Below the pieces are notes generated by a model. It had not been told where the DNA came from. It worked only from the letters and a program-made list of their open reading frames with translations, and did not search any database. Shown piece after piece: positions 1 through 7,197 of a stretch of 30,469 nucleotides of DNA. The stretch covers positions 1 through 30,469 of the forward strand of contig DIFG01000026.1 in the NCBI GenBank assembly GCA_002419025.1. The letters run 5' to 3'. A program made the position numbers and the translations under genes. Origin of the DNA: Deltaproteobacteria bacterium UBA5754 (GTDB lineage Bacteria > Desulfobacterota > Dissulfuribacteria > Dissulfuribacterales > UBA5754). Position 1 is the stretch's first letter. Every line of letters begins with the position of its first letter.

Positions 1-42
1 GACTTTTTGAGCGGGATCAGATTTTGAGGATTTTGCAGTGCG
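1..42 (+). repeat. Right end of a dispersed inverted-repeat element (copy 1)
   Basis: These 42 bases match positions 9028-9069 with a single mismatch (base 30). In the second copy the segment is the right-hand end of an element with inverted termini, so the body of this copy should lie to the left of the window. It abuts the 3' end of hpt. Similarity stops after base 42. Confidence 0.75.
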
Positions 43-54
43 ATTTTATGCTGA

Positions 55-618
55 TTATCGGTCCGAGGGATTGAAACCCCGGGGGGTGTGGCCGGGAATG
101 AGATGGTAAATGCCAGGGAGGTTCCGATACCGTTCATCGTAATCAAGGCCATAGCCCACAAGAAATCCGCGCGGGACATCGAAACCCACATAGCTGGCGA
201 TGATGTCCACCTTGCGGCGTTCCTTTTTGTCAATGAGGCAGCAGATGGATACAGACGCAGGGTTATGCAGGCGGAGGATCTCCTTAAGAAACTTGATTGT
301 ATAGCCGGTGTCCACGATGTCTTCCACCACGAGGACATCTTTGCCCTCGATGTCGGTTTCTATGTCCTTGGTGATGGAAACCTGTCCGAGAGATTCCATT
401 TTTGCCCCATAGCTCTTGAGCCGGACGAAATCGACGATGACGTCGTTTTTGATGGATCGGACGAGGTCCGAAAGAAAAATGAACGCGCCCTTGAGAATCC
501 CGATGATGACGAGAGGGCGGCCCTCGTAGTCATCTGAAATGTGTTTTCCGAGTTCCTGGACACGGGTTGCGATGATGTCAGGGGCGAGTATCTCTACGAG
601 TTCGTCAGGGGAATCCAT
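55..618 (-). CDS. hpt: Hypoxanthine phosphoribosyltransferase
   Basis: A cytoplasmic purine-salvage enzyme that joins hypoxanthine (often also guanine) to PRPP to give IMP or GMP. The 187-residue protein has the normal length for bacterial Hpt. It shows the early GILKGAF loop near residue 40, the PRPP-binding motif VVEDIVDTGYT near residues 96-106, and the late VGYGLDYDERYRNLP segment near 155-168, which carries base-binding and active-site residues. The ATG at 616-618 is preceded on its strand by a purine-rich GGAAAGG ribosome binding site. The gene is divergent from the zinc-ribbon gene at 726 and stands alone as far as the window shows. A dispersed repeat end lies directly downstream. Confidence 0.96.
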   Translation of the reverse strand: MDSPDELVEILAPDIIATRVQELGKHISDDYEGRPLVIIGILKGAFIFLSDLVRSIKNDVIVDFVRLKSYGAKMESLGQVSITKDIETDIEGKDVLVVEDIVDTGYTIKFLKEILRLHNPASVSICCLIDKKERRKVDIIASYVGFDVPRGFLVGYGLDYDERYRNLPGIYHLIPGHTPRGFNPSDR

Positions 619-632
619 GCCTATACCTTTCC

Positions 633-660
633 TTGACAGTGGTCAGGGAGCAATTATCTT
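633..660 (+). promoter_or_regulatory. Possible sigma-70 promoter for the zinc-ribbon gene
   Basis: A perfect TTGACA (633-638) is followed after 16 bases by TATCTT (655-660, 4 of 6 to consensus). It lies in the divergent space between hpt and the gene starting at 726 and points at the latter. Only base matching supports it. Confidence 0.3.
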
Positions 661-725
661 TTATATTCTCAGGAACAGAATTTAAAACGCACTTGAAAGG
701 ATATCCACAAAGGAGGTTATACAGG

Positions 726-947
726 GTGCCTATTTATGAATTCGTGTGCGCAAGATGCAAACAGCTTTTCGAGCGTTTTCTTTTTTCCCACAACGAAGCT
801 GGAGGTGTCCAGTGTCCCCGGTGTGGAGGAGAAGGGGTGAAAAAACCGTCTTCCTTCTCTTCACGCGGCCGCGGATCCTCCGGTGGAGGTCCATCGGTCG
901 GTCCATCCGCCTGCGGTTCCGGAGGTTTTCCGCGTCGTTTTGGGTGA
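726..947 (+). CDS. FmdB-type CxxC-CxxC zinc-ribbon protein
   Basis: A 73-residue protein starting at GTG 726, chosen because a near-perfect Shine-Dalgarno (AAAGGAGGT, 709-717) sits 8 bases upstream and because the family begins MPIYEF. Residues C8-x2-C11 and C30-x2-C33 form a zinc ribbon of the FmdB/CxxC_CxxC_SSSS family; the tail from about residue 43 is rich in Ser, Gly and Pro, as is usual there. FmdB was named as a putative regulator of the formamidase operon in Methylophilus, but the role of most members is unknown. An open frame extends upstream to 633, but that part matches no family expectation. It is monocistronic and converges with mlaA. Confidence 0.82.
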   Translation: MPIYEFVCARCKQLFERFLFSHNEAGGVQCPRCGGEGVKKPSSFSSRGRGSSGGGPSVGPSACGSGGFPRRFG

Positions 948-1040
948 GGTTGACATCACAGCCGGCTGGATGCCGGCATGGATTCTGAAGTGGGGATGAA
1001 AAAAAAGGACTTTTAGTCTCCACTGAAGGGAAGTATCTCA

Positions 1041-1069
1041 GCCGACCTGCCGACGTCATACAGGTCGGC
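1041..1069. terminator. Palindrome between convergent genes, possible terminator
   Basis: A perfect 9-bp inverted repeat, GCCGACCTG (1041-1049) and CAGGTCGGC (1061-1069), with an 11-base loop lies between the zinc-ribbon gene and the end of mlaA. A smaller hairpin, GCCGGC-TGGAT-GCCGGC, lies at 961-977. Neither is directly followed by a T tract; an A8 run at about 999-1006 would read as T8 on the mlaA strand about 35 bases past the larger hairpin. The rest of 948-1113 shows no gene. Confidence 0.35.
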
Positions 1070-1113
1070 CGTTCGAGATTCCTGCCGAGTTTGAGCTTCT
1101 ACAGGAATATTTT

Positions 1114-1890
1114 TTATTTTTCTATCAAACCCTTGCGATATTGGGTATAGGCATCCCGGATAGTGAGATAAGGATCGATGGAGTCCTTTTTGATGTCCTC
1201 ATACTCTCCGATGTGCAGGGATGTGTAATTGACAATGCGTGCCCCGTCAACCGCGGCAAACTCATACCAGTTGTCAGTCACATAGTATATCGGGTTGACA
1301 AATAAATCCGCCACATCCCCAATGGAATCCCGGAATGAGGAAGGCCCCAGAATAGGCCAGACGATATAGAATCCGTTTCCTGCCCCATAACGACCAAGCG
1401 TCTGTCCGAAATCCTCCTTCTTGAGCTTTATGTCCCAGTATTTATCGGCGGGATCGAAGAGTCCGAGGACTCCGTATGTCGAGTTCAGACAAAAACGCTC
1501 AAACTCGTTGGATGCGTCGTTGAGCTTGCCCTGAAGGAGGCAGTTTGTCAGGCGGATCGGGGTGAAGAGATTCGAAAAGAAATTGGAGACGCATATCCTT
1601 GCCCGTTCTGGGAGGATGAATTTGTATGTCTGGGCCACAGGTTTGAGGACATAGAAATAAAATCGGTCGTTGAAGGCGAACATGAATCGGTTGATGGGCT
1701 CGATGGGGTCACTGATGGTCGCAGAATCGACGGCGAACGGATCCTCTTCCATCGAGTCAACGTCCCGGATATTTTGTTGCACCTGTGCATAACGGGGGGA
1801 TGAATTGTCCATGCCGAAAGTAGCTTGATTCGTCAGGGTGGTGATGATGAGGACGACGAGGATCAGGAGGATGGGTGTGTTTTTGCTCAT
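1114..1890 (-). CDS. mlaA: MlaA/VacJ family outer-membrane lipid-asymmetry protein
   Basis: The outer-membrane component of the Mla system, which removes misplaced phospholipids from the outer leaflet and passes them to MlaC. The 258-residue protein begins with a hydrophobic signal peptide (about residues 5-26). The VacJ core starts with DPIEPINRFMFAFNDRFY and continues with the family blocks around NLFTPIRLTNCLLQGK, NSTYGVLGLFDPA, EDFGQTLGRYGAGNGFYIVWPILGPS and DLFVNPIYYV. An AAGGAG site precedes ATG 1890 at normal spacing. It is the last gene of the mla operon. Many homologues are lipoproteins, but no Cys is present in the signal peptide region here, so it is either not lipidated or held by its membrane-embedded helices alone. 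Confidence 0.93.
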   Translation of the reverse strand: MSKNTPILLILVVLIITTLTNQATFGMDNSSPRYAQVQQNIRDVDSMEEDPFAVDSATISDPIEPINRFMFAFNDRFYFYVLKPVAQTYKFILPERARICVSNFFSNLFTPIRLTNCLLQGKLNDASNEFERFCLNSTYGVLGLFDPADKYWDIKLKKEDFGQTLGRYGAGNGFYIVWPILGPSSFRDSIGDVADLFVNPIYYVTDNWYEFAAVDGARIVNYTSLHIGEYEDIKKDSIDPYLTIRDAYTQYRKGLIEK

Positions 1891-1958
1891 CGCGTAATCT
1901 CCTTCTATAGCGTGACATGGACGCCCTTGCCGAGATTATCGGCATGCCACCTGATTTT

Positions 1959-2432
1959 CTAAAACACTGCCGCCATCCTTTGATTCGCGCCCTGAAGCCT
2001 GAGACAGGCGCACTTGAGAAATGTACGCAGAAGGCTGAGGGCAATCTGTGGATGGCGTATACATAGAGAATCAAACTCCTTTCTGTCAAGGATGGCAAGC
2101 TCCGTTATTTTGAGTGCTTCAGCCGATGCCCTGCGGTAGAGGGGGGTGCAGCCATTCGTAAGAGGGAACTCGCCCACTGCTGCGCCCCGGGAAAGTATGG
2201 CAAGGACGAAATGTTTTCCAGGAAATTCCGTCTCCTTTTTGACCTGCATCACCCCATCCAGAATGAAGGCGGCGAAATCCCCACTTTCTCCCTCCTTGAA
2301 TAACGCCTCGCCTGGATTGAGCTTTTTGTAATTCAAAAAGCCTGCCAGCAGGTCGAGGTCGTTTTCTTCCAGGCCGAGGGCTGGCCCGAGGAGTTGCCTC
2401 AAACGTCCGTCCGCGGTCTTTTCCTTTCCCAT
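1959..2432 (-). CDS. Cyclic-nucleotide-binding-domain protein in the mla operon
   Basis: A 157-residue protein that is essentially one Crp/cNMP-binding beta-barrel (about residues 25-125) followed by a helical segment, with no helix-turn-helix, so it is not a typical Crp transcription factor. The phosphate-binding cassette looks intact: GE at 87-88 and Arg 100/101 in LYRRASAEA. The early GEALFKEGESGDFAAFIL block is typical of the family. ATG 2432 was chosen because it lies 2 bases after the mlaC stop and has AAGGG 6 bases upstream; a TTG overlapping the mlaC stop (2438) is the alternative. It lies between mlaC and mlaA on the same strand and is presumably co-transcribed. The ligand is unknown; a role in sensing or regulating lipid transport is inferred only from location. 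Confidence 0.85.
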   Translation of the reverse strand: MGKEKTADGRLRQLLGPALGLEENDLDLLAGFLNYKKLNPGEALFKEGESGDFAAFILDGVMQVKKETEFPGKHFVLAILSRGAAVGEFPLTNGCTPLYRRASAEALKITELAILDRKEFDSLCIRHPQIALSLLRTFLKCACLRLQGANQRMAAVF

Positions 2433-2434
2433 GG

Positions 2435-3061
2435 TCAACCCTTGGGGTTCGGGGAGTTGCTCAATTCCTGGATCTTGGAGTCCATCTCCTCGATGAGGTG
2501 AGCGAATCCGTTTTTCTTGATGATTTCGTTATAGGTTGAGCGGTAATTGCTGATGAGACTCACGTTTTCGATGATGACGTCATACACGAACCATTCACCG
2601 TCTTTTTGAATCATGACGTAATCGATCGGGATATCCGCTGTTTTCGTGATGGCCTTGGACTCCACTTTTGCGTAACGTCCCTTGATGATCTCGTTTTCAA
2701 AAACGACCTGCTCATCCGTATAGGCCTCGATCTTGTTGACGTATGAGGCCTCGAGAAGCCTTTTGAAACGGTTCACAAAGGCGTTTTGATCCCCGTGGGA
2801 GAGGGTGTTCCAGTTTGGCCCGAGGATCCGTTTGGACATCTCGATGAAATCGAATCGTTCCAGCACGATGGAACGTATCCTCTCCCTTTTTTGTTCCCGG
2901 TCAAGGCCGTTTTCCTTTAGGATGGCGATGATCGCATCCACGGAAGATTTGACGATGGAAAGAGGAGCGCTCGCCGCTGCCTGGTTGGTTGTCAACGCGA
3001 AAAGGACGGCGAGGAAGATGGAAAGGATCAGACGCGGGCTTTTGTTTTTTTTCATGCTCAT
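2435..3061 (-). CDS. mlaC: MlaC-type periplasmic phospholipid-binding protein
   Basis: The periplasmic shuttle that carries phospholipid between MlaA in the outer membrane and the MlaFED complex in the inner membrane (Tol_Tol_Ttg2 family). The 208-residue precursor has a basic start, a hydrophobic stretch (about 10-23) and a likely cleavage site after NQAAASA near residue 31. The mature part shows the family pattern: a helical start with VKSSVDAIIAILK, FDFIEMSKRILG, a central RFKRLLEASYVNKIE block, and the beta segments IPIDYVMIQKDGEWFVYDVIIENVSL in two parts. Two ATGs (3061 and 3055) are possible; a GAGAGA upstream suits 3055 slightly better. It follows mlaD by 10 bases. Confidence 0.92.
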   Translation of the reverse strand: MSMKKNKSPRLILSIFLAVLFALTTNQAAASAPLSIVKSSVDAIIAILKENGLDREQKRERIRSIVLERFDFIEMSKRILGPNWNTLSHGDQNAFVNRFKRLLEASYVNKIEAYTDEQVVFENEIIKGRYAKVESKAITKTADIPIDYVMIQKDGEWFVYDVIIENVSLISNYRSTYNEIIKKNGFAHLIEEMDSKIQELSNSPNPKG

Positions 3062-3071
3062 TGTCTCTCTA

Positions 3072-3518
3072 TCATTTTTTTTCGAAAATATATTTGCTCA
3101 CCAGTTCTTCTATATCAATAGAAGACTCCGTGTCGAAGATATATCCCCCGTCGGTGAGGATTGTTTCCGATGCTCCAGGTTTCAGCCCGACGTATTTGTC
3201 TCCTATGATGCCGGCGGTCTTGATGCTTGCGATGGCATCGTCCTGGAGTCTTATCCCGTTGTGGATGGCCATGGAGACAACGGCTTCGTAGTTTTTTTGG
3301 TCCAGGGTGATTTCTGTGACCTTCCCCACGGTGACGCCGGCAAGGACCACGTCAGCTCCCTTCTTGAGGCCGGAGACGTTGGTGAAGGCAGCGGTGATCG
3401 TATATGTATCGCTGGGGAAAAATGGGAGATCGCCAAGTCTCACCGCAAGATAGGCAAAACTTGCAAATCCGGCGATCAGGAAGGCCCCGACAGCGGTTTC
3501 CACGCTCAATTTCTTCAT
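3072..3518 (-). CDS. mlaD: MlaD-type MCE-domain substrate-binding protein
   Basis: The periplasmic, membrane-anchored MCE-domain subunit of the Mla ABC transporter; in E. coli six copies form a ring on MlaE through which lipid passes. The 148-residue protein has one N-terminal transmembrane helix (about 8-27) and a single MCE domain (about 38-117) containing the diagnostic stretch FTNVSGLKKGADVVLAGVTVG and later IIGDKYVGLKPG. The C-terminal 30 residues probably form the helix of the MlaD ring. The start codon overlaps the mlaF stop in an ATGA arrangement, suggesting translational coupling, and mlaC follows 10 bases later. Confidence 0.94.
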   Translation of the reverse strand: MKKLSVETAVGAFLIAGFASFAYLAVRLGDLPFFPSDTYTITAAFTNVSGLKKGADVVLAGVTVGKVTEITLDQKNYEAVVSMAIHNGIRLQDDAIASIKTAGIIGDKYVGLKPGASETILTDGGYIFDTESSIDIEELVSKYIFEKK

Positions 3519-4291
3519 GTAACTCGTTCTCCTGACGTGTAGATCTCACCCATGGTCTCTTGGACGAAATCACGTATGTACGGGTTGTCCGAGAGCTGGA
3601 ATTCGACTGGTGGAAGGCAGCCCTGGATTCGGGATGCGGCCATGAGGGCGATGTAATCGGCGAGCTTGAAGATCTTTGGGACATCGTGGCTCACGATGAC
3701 GGCCGTGAATCCGAGTCTTTCCTGCGTTGTGTGGATAAGACGGTAGATCTCTTTGCTCATCTTGACATCGAGGCCGGTTGTCGGCTCGTCGAGAAAGACG
3801 ATTTTTGGCTCAAGGATGAGTGCCCGCGCAAGTCCCACCCTTTTCTTCATCCCTCCGCTCAGTTGAGCGGGATATTTTTCGTCAACATCCACCAGATTCA
3901 TGAGTTCGAGTTTTTCTCGGACCCGTTTCCTTATTTCAGATTCGGTGAGGCGGGTGCGCTCCCTCAGAGGGAGTGCGACATTGTCAAAGACAGTTATGGA
4001 ATCGAGGAGGGCAGCACCTTGAAAAAGGACCCCGAAACGGGTCCGTGTGTCCCTGAGTTCCCGGTTACTCATCCGGGCTATGTCACGCCCCAGGACGAGA
4101 ACCTCCCCCCTGTCAGCACGGATGAGCCCAAGCATGTGTTTCAGCAGGACGGATTTACCCTGGCCGCTCGCCCCTACGATAACGGTGGTTTTTGCCTCGG
4201 GGATCACGATGTCAATCTGGTCAAGGACCTTTTGGCGGCCGAACGACTTGTCGACCCCCCTGAGTTCTATGACGACGGCGTGCTCTGGCAT
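3515..4291 (-). CDS. mlaF: Mla ABC transporter ATP-binding protein
   Basis: The cytoplasmic ATPase that powers the MlaFED phospholipid transporter. The 258-residue protein has all nucleotide-binding elements: Walker A GASGQGKS (40-47), Q-loop Gln near 91, signature LSGGM (144-148), Walker B IVFLDEP (164-170), D-loop TGLD and the switch His in IVSHD. The GASGQGKS form and the length are typical of MlaF/Ttg2A. It sits between mlaE (24 bases upstream) and mlaD (4-base overlap), so it is part of the operon. The MlaB STAS partner found in E. coli is not present in the window. Confidence 0.96.
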   Translation of the reverse strand: MPEHAVVIELRGVDKSFGRQKVLDQIDIVIPEAKTTVIVGASGQGKSVLLKHMLGLIRADRGEVLVLGRDIARMSNRELRDTRTRFGVLFQGAALLDSITVFDNVALPLRERTRLTESEIRKRVREKLELMNLVDVDEKYPAQLSGGMKKRVGLARALILEPKIVFLDEPTTGLDVKMSKEIYRLIHTTQERLGFTAVIVSHDVPKIFKLADYIALMAASRIQGCLPPVEFQLSDNPYIRDFVQETMGEIYTSGERVT

Positions 4292-4315
4292 CGGGCGCGT
4301 GAACGGAATGGCTGT

Positions 4316-5119
4316 TTAGAGGAGTATGGCAGTGATGAGATAGTCCCAGACGAGGATCGCAACGGATGAAAGGACCACGGCGTTGGTTGTTGCGCGGCTC
4401 ACCCCCTCGGCGCCGAATCCGCCCGAGCGTTCGAGATGGAGATAGAAACCCTTGCCTGCGCAGATCCAGACGATGAGAACGGCGAAGCACAAGGATTTCA
4501 CGATCCCCATGTAGATGTCATCCCACACTACGCTTTTGTACATGCCGGAAAAGTAGGCGCCCTCATTGACCCCTAAGAGCTTGACACCGATGAGGAAGCC
4601 CCCGAATATCCCGACGACGTCGAAAAAACTCGTCAGGAGGGGGAGCGCAAAGAAGGCGGCCAGGAATTTGGGCGCCATGAGAAATCTGTATGGGTCAATG
4701 GCCATGCACTCGAGGGCGTCGATCTGTTCGGAATTGCGCATGATCCCTATCTCAGCGCAGATCGCGCTGCCTGCCCGTCCTGTGACCATGAGGGCCGTGA
4801 GGACAGGGCCGAGTTCCCGAATGAGGCTGAGGGCGACCGCAGATCCGAGGGCGCTTTCAGATCCGAATTGCCTCAGGCTGTAATACCCCTGGAGCCCGAG
4901 GACCATGCCTGTGAAGGCCCCGGTAAAGACGATGACAAAGAGGGATTTGGCCCCGATAAAATGGATCTGCTGGATGACAGGCCGGATCTTGTAAGGGGGG
5001 GCGAGGATGTTTGTCAGGCAGAGAAACAGAAAAATGCCGAGTCTTCCGGCATAATTGATATGGTAGAGCGCATTCTCCCCGAGCCTCTCGCAGAAATTTT
5101 CCATGGACATTGTTCTCAT
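4316..5119 (-). CDS. mlaE: Mla ABC transporter permease
   Basis: The integral inner-membrane permease of the MlaFED phospholipid transporter. The 267-residue protein carries about five to six hydrophobic segments and the MlaE family core: FTGAFTGMVLGLQGYYSL, then a LIRELGPVLTALMVTGRAGS segment, and AEIGIMRNSEQIDALECM, the coupling-helix region that contacts MlaF. The family's ATTNAVV segment appears near the C-terminus. It is the first gene of the mla operon. Three in-frame ATGs (5119, 5110, 5104) compete; none has a strong Shine-Dalgarno site, so the exact start is unsure. Confidence 0.94.
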   Translation of the reverse strand: MRTMSMENFCERLGENALYHINYAGRLGIFLFLCLTNILAPPYKIRPVIQQIHFIGAKSLFVIVFTGAFTGMVLGLQGYYSLRQFGSESALGSAVALSLIRELGPVLTALMVTGRAGSAICAEIGIMRNSEQIDALECMAIDPYRFLMAPKFLAAFFALPLLTSFFDVVGIFGGFLIGVKLLGVNEGAYFSGMYKSVVWDDIYMGIVKSLCFAVLIVWICAGKGFYLHLERSGGFGAEGVSRATTNAVVLSSVAILVWDYLITAILL

Positions 5120-5134
5120 GATTTTAAGGTAAAA

Positions 5135-5163
5135 AATGTATCACGACAAAAGGGGTGTATCAA
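5135..5163 (-). promoter_or_regulatory. Likely sigma-70 promoter of the mla operon
   Basis: On the minus strand TTGATA (5158-5163) and TACATT (5135-5140) are separated by exactly 17 bases. The expected start of transcription would be near 5128, only about 9 bases before the first mlaE ATG, which favours one of the two later ATGs as the real start. Confidence 0.4.
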
Positions 5164-5203
5164 TAGAATAATTTCGGGATATTTTCCGGCGGATCACAAA
5201 AAC

Positions 5204-5232
5204 GTGTCAAGATGGGGACGATGATGTATAAA
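5204..5232 (+). promoter_or_regulatory. Possible sigma-70 promoter of the smsC operon
   Basis: GTGTCA (5204-5209) and TATAAA (5227-5232) are 17 bases apart and face smsC. The -10 box is a 5 of 6 match; the -35 box is poor. No binding site for an Fe-S regulator was recognised. Confidence 0.35.
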
Positions 5233-5268
5233 TGGCATCTTATGTTTGCGGACAGGAGATAAAGGCGC

Positions 5269-6006
5269 ATGCTCCAAGTCGAGGATCTCTGGGTGGATGT
5301 CCAGGGCCGGGAGGTCCTGAAAGGGATCAACCTTCATATCGGGCAGGGCGAGACACACTGCCTTTTCGGCAAGAACGGGTCAGGCAAGACCACACTCCTT
5401 ATGACCCTGATGGGCTTTTCCGGTTACACGGTCAAGCACGGCAGGATCCTCTTCAAGGGAGAGGACATCACCCATCTTCCCACGAACGAACGGGCCATCC
5501 TGGGGCTGGGCCTTTCCTTCCAGAGGCCGCCTACCCTTCGGGGGGTGAAGCTCGCGGACATGCTCGCATTCTCCCGCATCTCCCGGGAAGAGGCAGCCCG
5601 GTTGGCCCGCACCTGGGGCTTTGATCATTTCCTCGACCGGGAGGTAAATCTCGGTTTTTCAGGCGGGGAGATAAAGAAATCGGAACTTCTCCAGCTCATA
5701 GCCCAGAATCCCGATCTCACGCTCCTCGACGAACCCGAGTCCGGAGTGGATATCGAGAACCTCCATGTGATTGGCGAGATGATCAAGAAGCTTCTTCAGA
5801 AGGATGTGCACAAGGGAAGGCGAAAATCGGGTCTCATCATCACCCATACGGGGTTCATCCTGAACTATCTCGCTGCGGATAAGGGGCACGTGATGCTCAA
5901 CGGCCAGATCTATTGCCACGGAAACCCTGTCGAGATCTTCGAGGCGATCCAGAAATACGGATATGAGGAGTGCGCGCGATGCAGAAACATCCATCGGACC
6001 CTGTGA
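5269..6006 (+). CDS. smsC: SufC-like ATPase of a minimal SUF-type Fe-S assembly system
   Basis: A soluble ABC-type ATPase that works with a SufB-like scaffold in Fe-S cluster assembly. The 245-residue protein shows Walker A GKNGSGKT (34-41), Q-loop FQRPPT near 84-89, signature FSGGE (130-134) in the SufC form GFSGGEIKKSELLQL, and Walker B LTLLDEPESGVD (150-161). The start ATG 5269 has AGGAG (5254-5258) upstream. It overlaps the sufB-like gene by 28 bases, and no sufS, sufE, sufD or sufA is nearby, which matches the SmsC-SmsB pair described in anaerobes and archaea. Unusually for SufC, the C-terminal 11 residues contain C235-x2-C238; this tail lies in the overlap. Confidence 0.88.
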   Translation: MLQVEDLWVDVQGREVLKGINLHIGQGETHCLFGKNGSGKTTLLMTLMGFSGYTVKHGRILFKGEDITHLPTNERAILGLGLSFQRPPTLRGVKLADMLAFSRISREEAARLARTWGFDHFLDREVNLGFSGGEIKKSELLQLIAQNPDLTLLDEPESGVDIENLHVIGEMIKKLLQKDVHKGRRKSGLIITHTGFILNYLAADKGHVMLNGQIYCHGNPVEIFEAIQKYGYEECARCRNIHRTL

Positions 6007-7190
6007 AAAACCTGCGCGATCCAGATCCTCGTGTGGTCTCGGAGGATCGGGAGCTGCTCGATCGCTTCGTCCCTGCCTCTGATATCGGTTCCGGCTGGGA
6101 ACCTTTCGGGGAGAACGAGCTGGGGAGATTGCGTCACGTGGGGATTGATCTTGCAGGATCCATGCGGGCCGGGACCTTCATCCAGTCGAACTGCAACGTC
6201 GCCCGGTGCGAGTGTACGGCCTCCGGGGTTGAGCTTCTCCCCATCACCGAGGCGATAAAGAGGTATGACGGCCTGGATGGATATCTTTGGAGGCTCGTCG
6301 AGAAAGACGAGGACGTCTTTACAGAGGAGACGGCTGCCCACCTCGACAACGGATATTTCATCCGCGCCCTTCCAGGCGAAAGGGTCGTCTATCCCGTACA
6401 GGCATGTCTTTACATGCGAAACGAGAACGTGGCCCAGCGCGTCCACAACGTGGTGGTGGCCGAGGAAGGCTCCGAACTCCATATCATCACCGGCTGCGCC
6501 ACCCATCCCGACCTCACTACTGGCCTTCACATCGGGATCTCCGAGTTTTATGTGAAAAAGGGTGCGAAGCTCGTTTTCACCATGATCCACAACTGGGGCG
6601 AGGAGGTCCATGTCCGTCCCAGGACCGGTATCCGTGTGGAGGAGGACGGGGTTTTTCTCTCCAACTACATCTCGCTCAAGGGGGTGAAGTCCGTTCAGAC
6701 CTATCCCACCGCGATCCTTGCCGGTAGAAACGCCCTCGCCCGGTTCCATTCCGTGCTCGTCGCCCCCGAGGGTACTTTGCTCGACACCGGTGCCCGGGTC
6801 GTACTCGATGCCCCTGGGAGCCGTGCCGAGATCATCTCAAGGACCATCTCGTCCGGGGGAAAGGTCCTGGCTCGCGGTCACCTCATCGGACGCGCCCAAA
6901 AGGTGAAGGCCCATCTCGAGTGCCAGGGGCTCATCCTGGCGGAGCAGGGCGTTATCCATGCCATCCCGGAACTCGAGGCCCATGTCGCCGACGTGGACAT
7001 GTCCCACGAGGCCGCTGTCGGCCGGATCGCCCGGGAAGAGATCGAATACCTCATGGCCCGAGGGCTCAGTGAGGAAGAGGCCACGTCCACCATCGTGCGG
7101 GGTTTTCTGAACGTCAGGATCGAGGGCCTTCCGCCGGAGCTGGATCGCGAGCTCCAGTCGGTCGTGGAAGAGACCCGCCTGGGTATGTAG
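5979..7190 (+). CDS. smsB: SufB/SufD-like scaffold protein of a minimal SUF-type system
   Basis: The scaffold partner of SmsC, expected to assemble Fe-S clusters as an SmsB-SmsC complex in the cytosol. The roughly 403-residue protein has the SufBD right-handed beta-helix core from about residue 110 to 370, with conserved stretches such as EGSELHIITGCATHP, KLVFTMIHNWGE and ERVVYPVQACLYM. ATG 5979 was chosen over an in-frame GTG at 5970 because GAGGAG (5965-5970) lies 8 bases before it. It overlaps smsC and is followed after 7 bases by nadE. It is shorter than E. coli SufB (495) and lacks the long SufB N-terminus. Which Cys or His act in cluster building cannot be told by eye. Confidence 0.88.
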   Translation: MQKHPSDPVKNLRDPDPRVVSEDRELLDRFVPASDIGSGWEPFGENELGRLRHVGIDLAGSMRAGTFIQSNCNVARCECTASGVELLPITEAIKRYDGLDGYLWRLVEKDEDVFTEETAAHLDNGYFIRALPGERVVYPVQACLYMRNENVAQRVHNVVVAEEGSELHIITGCATHPDLTTGLHIGISEFYVKKGAKLVFTMIHNWGEEVHVRPRTGIRVEEDGVFLSNYISLKGVKSVQTYPTAILAGRNALARFHSVLVAPEGTLLDTGARVVLDAPGSRAEIISRTISSGGKVLARGHLIGRAQKVKAHLECQGLILAEQGVIHAIPELEAHVADVDMSHEAAVGRIAREEIEYLMARGLSEEEATSTIVRGFLNVRIEGLPPELDRELQSVVEETRLGM

Positions 7191-7197
7191 TCTCGCC

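Noticed and set aside
3560..4369. Long plus-strand open frame (269 codons) opposite mlaF
   Set aside because: It is wholly antisense to mlaF, has no family resemblance or ribosome binding site, and is a by-product of GC-rich codon structure.
5910..6749. Long minus-strand open frame (279 codons) opposite smsB
   Set aside because: Antisense to a well-supported SufB-like gene, low-complexity composition, no recognisable domain.
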